A stretch of DNA of 64,000 bases, from assembly GCF_042214795.1 (NCBI RefSeq), contig NZ_CP090177.1, positions 3,038,001 through 3,102,000 of the forward strand, given 5' to 3'. The DNA comes from Arcobacter iocasae (GTDB taxonomy: Bacteria > Campylobacterota > Campylobacteria > Campylobacterales > Arcobacteraceae). This document shows positions 53,033 through 59,729 of this stretch, piece by piece (position 1 is the stretch's first letter; each line of letters begins with the position of its first letter). A program made the translations under genes and the position numbers. A model generated the notes under the pieces. That model made no database searches. It saw only the letters and a list, made by a program, of their open reading frames with translations, and had not been told where the DNA came from.

Positions 53033-53959
53033 CTACTTTCTTATATCTGGACCATCTAATTTCATACCATTTGACATGTATGACATAAAGAATAGCAACT
53101 CTTTCATATCTTTACTTGTATCAGCTGGTGGAACTTGCCCTTGATCTTTAATACATCCAGACATTCTTCGCTCTAAAGTTCCTACGCCTTTCCATTTTAA
53201 TCTATAAACTGGGAAATGAGTTACTTGCCCTAAAAATGGAGATAATTTTTCATTTCTAACTCTTTTACCTGCTCCGCCAACATGACATTCAGCACAATTA
53301 AGTTTTAAATAACCTCTTTGTGTATAGTAATACTCTTTACCTCTTTCATACGCATCAGCTGCTGCTTGACTATCAATTTTTACATCAATAACTTTTTCTT
53401 CATCTTGAGCAGATTTTGCCATATAAGCTTGAAGTTTAGCCATATCACCTTTTTTAGTATTCCATGCTTTTTCGCCATTTGAAGTTAAACATTCATTAAC
53501 CGCTTGTGTTAGTGTAACAACTTGATTTCTTGCGTCATCAAAATATGGATATTTAGATAAAGCATCAGGAGTTCCAAAACATGTTGCAAATGATTTACCA
53601 TTTGCAAATGCTTTATTCCACAATACTTCACCTGCATCTATATCATAATCATATGGTGGCATTTCTCTTAAATCTTCATATTGAGCTTTCCCATCAATAT
53701 TATAAGAGTAGTTCCCTAACGCAAAATCTTGAAATTTCAAACCTTTTGCGATGCCATTTTCTAACTCATCATCAGTTGCATATGGGAAAAATTCAGCTCT
53801 ATTTTTTAAAGGATCTTGAAATTTAGTTTCAAAATATTTAACTAGTGCTACTCTATCTTTTTCAGCTTGTGCAGAAAAGTCTTTTGCATTTAATGTAATA
53901 TTAAATGCACTAACAGTTAAAGCTATCAAAGCTGTAGTCTTTGCAATTTTTAATAACAT
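53033..53959 (-). CDS. soxA: SoxA, cytochrome c subunit of SoxAX
   Basis: SoxA, with SoxX, oxidatively attaches thiosulfate to the SoxY cysteine. The 308-residue protein has a signal peptide (residues about 1-25). There is one c-type heme motif, CAECH at 222-226 (KLNCAECHVGG). Cys127 (SFATCFGT) and Cys157 (VNECLTS) sit where a second heme or disulfide occurs in other SoxA types, so this is a monoheme SoxA. The active-site Cys269 is in RRMSGCIKDQG. It follows soxZ by 40 bases. Confidence 0.95.
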   Translation of the reverse strand: MLLKIAKTTALIALTVSAFNITLNAKDFSAQAEKDRVALVKYFETKFQDPLKNRAEFFPYATDDELENGIAKGLKFQDFALGNYSYNIDGKAQYEDLREMPPYDYDIDAGEVLWNKAFANGKSFATCFGTPDALSKYPYFDDARNQVVTLTQAVNECLTSNGEKAWNTKKGDMAKLQAYMAKSAQDEEKVIDVKIDSQAAADAYERGKEYYYTQRGYLKLNCAECHVGGAGKRVRNEKLSPFLGQVTHFPVYRLKWKGVGTLERRMSGCIKDQGQVPPADTSKDMKELLFFMSYMSNGMKLDGPDIRK

Positions 53960-53999
53960 TTGTATCCCCTTATCTTTTTATATAACTAAAAAATAGTTA

Positions 54000-54299
54000 T
54001 TATTTTATCTTAACAGTTTCAGTGTCAGTATTACCTTTTAAATCAATCCACCAAAAAGTCAAATCATCCCCCGCTTTACCATGAAAAGAAAATTTTACAT
54101 ATGGATTTTTTGATAAAAACTGACTTGTTGATACTTCATAAACAACTTTCCCATTTGATGTAGCTTTAAAATTAGTAATAAAATTTACTTCTTTTTTTGC
54201 TTTTTTTGCTTCTACATAACTTAACATTTCATGTTTAGCCATAGCTTTTACAGTAACTATACCGTTTTTCTCTTTTGCTTTTATTCTAGTTTTAGCCAT
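54000..54299 (-). CDS. soxZ: SoxZ, carrier-complex subunit
   Basis: SoxZ forms the SoxYZ complex that carries sulfur intermediates. The 99-residue protein has the immunoglobulin-like fold pattern of the family: TRIKAKEKNGIVTVKAMAKH, then VNFITNFKATSNGKVVYEVS, and KFSFHGKAGDDLTFWWIDLK. It has no signal peptide of its own, as usual, being exported with SoxY. It lies 61 bases after soxY. Confidence 0.95.
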   Translation of the reverse strand: MAKTRIKAKEKNGIVTVKAMAKHEMLSYVEAKKAKKEVNFITNFKATSNGKVVYEVSTSQFLSKNPYVKFSFHGKAGDDLTFWWIDLKGNTDTETVKIK

Positions 54300-54360
54300 T
54301 TTAATTCCTTTGAATCTATTTATATTTTTTTAATTTTTTATTTGTGTAGTTGGAATTAAA

Positions 54361-54813
54361 TCAACCACCACATCCACCAATAGTTACTTTAACTTCTTTA
54401 GAAGCAGAGTACAATTTTCCATCTGATTCAACAACAGCTGTAACAGTTCCAGTTTTAGCTAGTTTTATTCTAATTGAATAATCAATAATTCCACCTTCTG
54501 GTACAGTAAATACAGCAACTGTTGTTTCAGGATTTGCATCTTGAAAAATTGCAACTTTAGAACCAGCTAGTTTTGAAGAAACTGTTACAGGAATCACAGC
54601 CCCATTCTCTGCAATATCTGGAGCTTTAAGTTTAACTTTCCCTTTAGTTGTTGCACTTGTACCAAAAACTTCTTTGATACCATCATCTAATTTAACAGCA
54701 GTCCATGCCTTAGGTAATGTTTTTCTAAAATCAACGGCACTTAATGTACTTGGTGCTAGAGAAGCTACTGCAACTGCACCCAAACCTAAACTTAAAAAAT
54801 TTCTTCTATTCAT
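54361..54813 (-). CDS. soxY: SoxY, thiosulfate-carrier subunit
   Basis: SoxY carries the substrate on the Cys of its C-terminal swinging arm. The 150-residue protein ends with the diagnostic GGCGG (residues 146-150; TIGGCGG). It starts with a Tat-type signal (NRRNFLSLGLGAVAVASLAP), which exports the folded SoxYZ complex. The mature domain contains KLKAPDIAENGAVIPVTVSS. It follows soxX by 19 bases and precedes soxZ. Confidence 0.97.
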   Translation of the reverse strand: MNRRNFLSLGLGAVAVASLAPSTLSAVDFRKTLPKAWTAVKLDDGIKEVFGTSATTKGKVKLKAPDIAENGAVIPVTVSSKLAGSKVAIFQDANPETTVAVFTVPEGGIIDYSIRIKLAKTGTVTAVVESDGKLYSASKEVKVTIGGCGG

Positions 54814-54832
54814 TTTATTTCCTTTTTAAATA

Positions 54833-55189
54833 CTAATTAATTGTTTTTAAATAAGCAACTACTGCTTTTATTTGGCTATCACTTAGCCATCCAGCTTTTC
54901 CAAATGCTGGCATTGATGTATTAGTCAATCCCCTTGCACTATAAATATCAAATACTGTGTCATAAAGTGTTTTATCATCCCAATAAGATAAACCAGTTAA
55001 TTTTGGTCCCATACTTCCTGGTCCATTAATATTTTTACCATTAACAGCATGACATGCCAAACAATTTCCTAAATTTTTAGTATTAAAGATTTTTTCACCT
55101 TGCGCTACTAAATCAGCATTAGCAAGTGCACTTGAAGCAAGTACACCAGTAACAGCTGATGCCATTAAAAAATTTCTAATTAATTTCAT
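54833..55189 (-). CDS. soxX: SoxX, cytochrome c subunit of SoxAX
   Basis: A small periplasmic cytochrome c of 118 residues. The signal peptide is residues about 1-23 (ending SSALANA). The heme motif is CLACH at 43-47 (LGNCLACHAVNGKN), and a distal Met ligand is likely in TNTSMPAFGKAG. Position between soxD and soxY, and similarity to SoxX (GPGSMGPKLTGLSYWDD), identify it. An alternative is a generic c-type electron carrier, but the GP-K-L pattern fits SoxX. Confidence 0.92.
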   Translation of the reverse strand: MKLIRNFLMASAVTGVLASSALANADLVAQGEKIFNTKNLGNCLACHAVNGKNINGPGSMGPKLTGLSYWDDKTLYDTVFDIYSARGLTNTSMPAFGKAGWLSDSQIKAVVAYLKTIN

Positions 55190-55200
55190 CTATTCTCCTT

Positions 55201-56289
55201 TTATTTAGTTGAGTTAACCATATAATCAACAACTGCTTTAAACTTATCATCAGATAAATCAGTACCACCTTTTGGAGGCATTGCATTTATTCCATTGATA
55301 GCATTTTTATAAACAGCATCCATACCTTTTTTCATAACTGTTGCCCAAGCTTCTTTATCCCCAAACAATGGAGCACCTATTGCTTCATTCCCATGACAAG
55401 TACTACAAGAAGTCTCATAAACAGTTTGTGCGACAGACTTTTCTTTTCCTTTTTCTTCAGGTAAAGATTTTTCTGTCGAAATTGGTGGAACAAAACCTGC
55501 AATATTTTGTTTAATATGCACAGGTTCTGGTTGTATACAATTTGACATACATCTTTCCCCTTGTGCTAAAGGGGGTCTTTGCTCTTTTAAGTCATGTCTA
55601 TCTGGACTAACAGGATAAAAGCCATCCGTATTGTTCATTTTAATACCATTAAAGTTATGTTTACCTAAAATAAATTCATCATCCATTTCTTTTCCACTAA
55701 CTTTAATATCATTAACAGATAATAAATAAGCAGTGATAGCATAAACTTCATCATTACTTAAACTTTTTGGAGCTGGAAATGGCATAGCTGTTTTTATATA
55801 CCAAAATAGTGTACTAGCATATGGCCAATAAGAACCAATTGTTTTTCTTGGAGCTTCATTACCAGTCAAGCCTAATTGGTATTTCAAACTCCCAATTCCA
55901 CCTTGCAATGGAGGATAACCTTTTCCACCAACACCAAAATCACCATGACAAACAGCACATTGTGAATCATAAAGTTCTTCACCTTCAGAAACTGAACCTT
56001 CACCTTCTGGTAAATCTATATTATCAGGTTTTATATCAACATTCCATGCTTTTATTTCATTTGCAGTTGGAGTTCTTCCATACTTTGAAAATCCACTTTC
56101 ATCTTGAGGATTTACATGATATTTAGTATATTTATTATTAACAATTGGATAAATAACTGAGCCATCAACATTCTTTTTTAAAGTGGAAGAACTAGAATTT
56201 GGAGTATCTAATTCTACACATCCTGTTAAAATTACTGCAGTTGCTACGCTTAATCCTATTAATGTTTTTTTAACTTCTAATGTGAACAT
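55201..56289 (-). CDS. soxD: SoxD, diheme cytochrome subunit of sulfane dehydrogenase
   Basis: SoxD accepts electrons from the SoxC molybdenum site during oxidation of SoxY-bound sulfane sulfur. The 362-residue protein has two c-type heme motifs: CAVCH at 111-115 and CSTCH near 295 (TSCSTCHGNEAIG). The N-terminal signal with LTGCVELD (Cys24) suggests a lipoprotein. The first domain (GEGSVSEGEELYDSQ; GYPPLQGGIGSLKYQLGLTG) is SoxD-type, with a second cytochrome c domain at the C terminus. The gene overlaps soxC by 20 bases. Confidence 0.93.
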   Translation of the reverse strand: MFTLEVKKTLIGLSVATAVILTGCVELDTPNSSSSTLKKNVDGSVIYPIVNNKYTKYHVNPQDESGFSKYGRTPTANEIKAWNVDIKPDNIDLPEGEGSVSEGEELYDSQCAVCHGDFGVGGKGYPPLQGGIGSLKYQLGLTGNEAPRKTIGSYWPYASTLFWYIKTAMPFPAPKSLSNDEVYAITAYLLSVNDIKVSGKEMDDEFILGKHNFNGIKMNNTDGFYPVSPDRHDLKEQRPPLAQGERCMSNCIQPEPVHIKQNIAGFVPPISTEKSLPEEKGKEKSVAQTVYETSCSTCHGNEAIGAPLFGDKEAWATVMKKGMDAVYKNAINGINAMPPKGGTDLSDDKFKAVVDYMVNSTK

Positions 56290-57592
56290 TATTAACTACT
56301 CCTTTTGATGTAACTTCCCAACCTACAATAGGATTTCTGTGATAAATTCCTTCAACGCCAACTTTTGATACTAATTTATCAATAGAGGGTTGAATATGTC
56401 CAGAATCATCAATTGCTCTACTTAATAAAACTTTCGGATTTCCATCCCAAGTTATGATATAAGAAAATCTTGTCCAAGATTTAGGCAATATCAATCCTTT
56501 AAAATGAGCTTCCACCCAATTTTTACCACCATCTAATGAGATATCAACAGTTTTTATTGTCCCTCTTCCTGACCATGCAATACCAGTGATTTCTACTTTA
56601 TCACCTATCTTTAAATCAGTCCAAGGAACCTCAGGACATGGAGAAGTTATTATTGAATTTACTTCCATTGGCCAGAAAAATTCAATTGCCTTACCACTTG
56701 GTTGTAGCATTGTATATTTAGAAGTTTCTTCTTTTGAATGCCATGGTTTACTATCGAACTTAAGTCTTTTTAACCATTTAACATTTAAATTACCTTCCCA
56801 ACCAGGAACTAATAATCTTACGGGATAGCCTTGTTCTGGTCTTAAAGGTTCACCATTTTGTCCCCAAACAATCATTGCATCATCTAAAACTTTTTCAATA
56901 GGAATACTTCTTGCCATCTCAGAGTCATCACTTCCTTCAGCCAACATCCATTGTGCTTCAGGTTTTAAACCTAAATCTTCTAAGATAACAGATAGTCTTA
57001 CTCCTGTCCATTCGGCACTACTCATCATACCTTTTACAAATTGTAAATTATTAAATTGTGGTCCTCTCCATCCAGTAGATCCATTTGCAGGACACTCAAT
57101 AAAATAAATTCTTGACTCACTTGGATATCTTTTTAATTGTTCTAAAGTTAAAACTAATGGTTTTTCAAGAAGACCATGAAGCATAAGTCTATATTTATTT
57201 GGATCAACCTGTGCAATACCACTATGACTTCTACAGAAAAACAAACCATTTGGAGTGATTATTCCTTCTTGTTGATGTAGAGGAGACATAGAAACTGTTG
57301 CATATCTATCACCTGAAGATAATAGGTCATGAATCCTTCTAATATTATTGTGCTCATATGGTGAAGGTAACCCATAAAGATTTTTATCAAGCCTATCTCC
57401 TAACTTTGTCCCCCATTCTACTTGATTAACAATATTTACATCATCAGCTTTAAGTTTAACTGGAGCCAAAACATTAGCAGCAGCAATTGCACCAGCAGAA
57501 TACACAGCAGTTTTTCTAAAAAAGTTTCTTCTACTTAATTTATCTTCATTAATAGTTGAATTTTTTTCTAAACTGTCAGTTTTAGTTGTCAT
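56270..57592 (-). CDS. soxC: SoxC, molybdenum subunit of sulfane dehydrogenase
   Basis: SoxC is a sulfite-oxidase-family molybdoprotein that removes six electrons from SoxY-bound sulfane sulfur. The 440-residue protein has a Tat signal (LSRRNFFRKTAVYSAGAIAA). The Moco domain contains the Mo-ligating Cys167 in FIECPANGSTGW, and LLVPGWEGNLNVKWLKRL is the usual loop. The C-terminal dimerisation domain has EVNSIITSPCPE and ISLDGGKNWVEA. It is the first gene of the sox cluster, with a 314-base divergent regulatory gap to moeA. MoeA, encoded next door, inserts molybdenum into the cofactor. Confidence 0.96.
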   Translation of the reverse strand: MTTKTDSLEKNSTINEDKLSRRNFFRKTAVYSAGAIAAANVLAPVKLKADDVNIVNQVEWGTKLGDRLDKNLYGLPSPYEHNNIRRIHDLLSSGDRYATVSMSPLHQQEGIITPNGLFFCRSHSGIAQVDPNKYRLMLHGLLEKPLVLTLEQLKRYPSESRIYFIECPANGSTGWRGPQFNNLQFVKGMMSSAEWTGVRLSVILEDLGLKPEAQWMLAEGSDDSEMARSIPIEKVLDDAMIVWGQNGEPLRPEQGYPVRLLVPGWEGNLNVKWLKRLKFDSKPWHSKEETSKYTMLQPSGKAIEFFWPMEVNSIITSPCPEVPWTDLKIGDKVEITGIAWSGRGTIKTVDISLDGGKNWVEAHFKGLILPKSWTRFSYIITWDGNPKVLLSRAIDDSGHIQPSIDKLVSKVGVEGIYHRNPIVGWEVTSKGVVNNVHIRS

Positions 57593-57724
57593 TTATACTC
57601 CTTGGAATAATTATCAAATATAAATTATAATTATCTATAAACAAAATTATAAATAAAAATTATTTATCCTTATACTTATTATAAACAATTGTTATATAAC
57701 TTTTTATTATATAATAACTACCAC

Positions 57725-57753
57725 ATTATTGCTCATTTTTATAGCTAAGTCAA
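57725..57753 (-). promoter_or_regulatory. Putative sigma-70 promoter of the sox cluster
   Basis: On the - strand TTGACT is followed after 17 bases by AATAAT, each one mismatch from consensus. The predicted start would leave a leader of about 125 bases before soxC. The remainder of the 314-base gap is very AT-rich and also holds the 11-bp repeats and a TATGAT -10 box at 57871 for moeA. Confidence 0.5.
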
Positions 57754-57787
57754 TTATTTTTTAGTATTTTTGCCAAATTAAGCCAAA

Positions 57788-57820
57788 TGCTATGCTAATG
57801 CTATGTTAATACTAGGTTAA
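57788..57820. repeat. Three tandem 11-bp repeats between soxC and moeA
   Basis: Units TGCTATGCTAA, TGCTATGTTAA and TACTAGGTTAA are joined without gaps, one DNA turn each. The array lies about 35 bases beyond the sox -35 box and about 27 bases before the likely moeA -35 region. One unit recurs exactly upstream of the RHH/liv operon. The format suits an OmpR-family response regulator acting as activator. Confidence 0.6.
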
Positions 57821-57906
57821 TGTACAAAAACTACTATTTTCGAGCCTTCAAAGTTACTTTTTTTCTTCATTATGATACTATTTCTACTTAAAATTTGGAG
57901 GTAAAA

Positions 57907-59127
57907 ATGAAAAATATAATAAATTATGAAGAGTCTTTAAACATATTAAATAATATTTTTTTGGAAGAAAAAATTAAGGAAAAACTTTTTTTAACAAACG
58001 CATTGGGAAGGATACTATCTGATGACATAATTGCAAACGAAAATTCACCTGCTTTTATAACATCTGGAATGGATGGATATGCTATTAAAAGTGAAGATCA
58101 AAAATTAAACACCATAAAAATAATAGATAAGAACCCAGCGGGAAGTGTTACTGAGTCAAAAGTTGAAAATGGCAGTTGCATAAAAACATTTACTGGTTCC
58201 TTAATGCCAGAAGGGGCAGATACATTAATACCAATAGAAAATGTTGAAGTAGTTGGTGATTGTATAAAAATAGTTCAAGAAGTTTCAAAAGGTTTTGCAG
58301 TAAGAGATATAGGTGAAAACTATAAAGAAAATGAAATTTTAATAAAAAAAGGAACTCAAATTGGCTTTGCTGAAATAGGTGTAATGGCTTCACTTAATAT
58401 ATCACAAGTAAGTGTATATTCTCAGGTTGTAGTAAGCATTGCAAGTACAGGAAGTGAAATACTTGATATTGGAGAAATTCAAACTAATAAATCACAAATA
58501 AGAAGTTCAAACCATCTTACTGTTGAAGTTTTAGCAAAAAAAGCTGGTGCAAAAACTATTCAAATGGGAACAATAAAAGATGATATGGATTCAATTACCC
58601 AAATGATGAAAACTGCTTTAAATAACTCAGATATAGTTGTTACAACTGGTGGTGTATCAAAAGGTGATTATGACTTCGTGCAAGATGTTGTAAAAGAAAA
58701 ACTTGGAGCTGAAGTTTTATTCCATGGAGTAACTATTAAACCAGGAGGTCCAATATTAATAGCTAAAAAAGAGAATAAATTAATTATCTCCCTTCCAGGA
58801 TTTGCATATAGTTCAACTGTATGTGCTATTTTGTATCTACTTCCTATGATTTATAAATATGAAGGTTCTAAAAAAGAACTTCCTATAGTAAAAGCCAGAA
58901 TAAACCAAGACTTTCCTGTAAAAATAAAAAAGACTGTGTTTACAGCTTGTAATGTAAAATATAAAAATGGTGAATATCATATTGATTTTGAGGGAAAAAA
59001 ACAAGGTACTAGTGCTATATTAACAAATCTTTTAGGTAGTCCTGCGTTACTTATACAAGATAAAGATAGTGATGACATAAAAGCTGGTGATTTGGTTGAT
59101 ATATTATTATTAAATGAGTTGAACTAA
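57907..59127 (+). CDS. moeA: Molybdopterin molybdenumtransferase MoeA
   Basis: MoeA inserts molybdate into adenylylated molybdopterin to form the molybdenum cofactor. The 406-residue protein has the N-terminal SPAFITSGMDGYAIKSED, the GSLMPEGADTLIPIEN segment, the MoaB-like domain with VVVSIASTGSEIL and VVTTGGVSKGDYDFVQDV, and LPGFAYSSTVCAILYLLPM followed by a C-terminal beta domain. The ATG at 57907 has GGAGG six bases upstream and is preferred to a TTG four codons earlier. Divergent placement from soxC, a Moco enzyme, suggests that its supply is tied to Sox function. GGxPYS of classical MoeA reads LPGFAYS here. Confidence 0.93.
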   Translation: MKNIINYEESLNILNNIFLEEKIKEKLFLTNALGRILSDDIIANENSPAFITSGMDGYAIKSEDQKLNTIKIIDKNPAGSVTESKVENGSCIKTFTGSLMPEGADTLIPIENVEVVGDCIKIVQEVSKGFAVRDIGENYKENEILIKKGTQIGFAEIGVMASLNISQVSVYSQVVVSIASTGSEILDIGEIQTNKSQIRSSNHLTVEVLAKKAGAKTIQMGTIKDDMDSITQMMKTALNNSDIVVTTGGVSKGDYDFVQDVVKEKLGAEVLFHGVTIKPGGPILIAKKENKLIISLPGFAYSSTVCAILYLLPMIYKYEGSKKELPIVKARINQDFPVKIKKTVFTACNVKYKNGEYHIDFEGKKQGTSAILTNLLGSPALLIQDKDSDDIKAGDLVDILLLNELN

Positions 59128-59648
59128 TGTTTGAACACCTAATAATTATACTAATGGGGATAGTATTTTTAATAATACTTCCTATCATGTCAACAATTAA
59201 ATACTGGAACCACAAGCCATATATGAAATATGCACTTTCTTTAATATGGATATCATATATTGTTATAGCATATGAAGTTTTTTTCCCAAGAGAAAGTTAT
59301 TATATTAAGAATCTAAATAAATTTTCAAATATAACATTTAGTAAAGAGATAAAAGTAATCAAAAAATACACTTCTTTTTTAAATATAGAAGGGGAATACT
59401 CTTCTTGTGCAATATTTGAAATAACAAATAAGGATAAAACACTTTTAACTAATCTAAAAGAAGATAAAGCAACTACTTTACCAACTATGAATAACAAGTG
59501 TTCTGATATCATAAACAAAGAGTTTAAAAGAGATGATTTAATAACTTTTAAATCAATTGATGAAAAAAACTATAGACAATGGGGCTTTTTAGAAAAATCA
59601 AATAAAGTCTTTTTTTATTACAAATCATTTGGGATGACAAATAAATAA
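59127..59648 (+). CDS. Small membrane protein of unknown function
   Basis: I do not recognise this 173-residue protein. Two hydrophobic segments at residues about 5-22 and 33-52 anchor it in the inner membrane. The rest (about 115 residues) would lie in the periplasm or cytoplasm and has two Cys (SSCAIFEIT, NKCSDIIN). It overlaps moeA by one base (TAATG type), so the two genes are translationally coupled. Nothing visible links it to molybdate transport. The sensor kinase operon follows after a gap of 81 bases. Confidence 0.7.
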   Translation: MFEHLIIILMGIVFLIILPIMSTIKYWNHKPYMKYALSLIWISYIVIAYEVFFPRESYYIKNLNKFSNITFSKEIKVIKKYTSFLNIEGEYSSCAIFEITNKDKTLLTNLKEDKATTLPTMNNKCSDIINKEFKRDDLITFKSIDEKNYRQWGFLEKSNKVFFYYKSFGMTNK

Positions 59649-59664
59649 TATTATAGTAATATAT

Positions 59665-59696
59665 TGATACTTTTTTGATACAAATAAAAAGTATCA
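59665..59696. promoter_or_regulatory. Inverted repeat before the sensor kinase gene
   Basis: TGATACTTTTT pairs with AAAAAGTATCA, and the 10-base loop itself begins with another TGATAC. It could be a weak terminator of the preceding gene, but the third TGATAC copy suggests an operator for the kinase-regulator operon 34 bases downstream. Confidence 0.45.
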
Positions 59697-59729
59697 TCAT
59701 CTTATTAAACTAAAGAGAACTAATATAAT

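Noticed and set aside
58190..58393. Leu-rich open frame antisense to moeA
   Set aside because: It overlaps conserved MoeA motifs, has no start signals, and has low-complexity composition.
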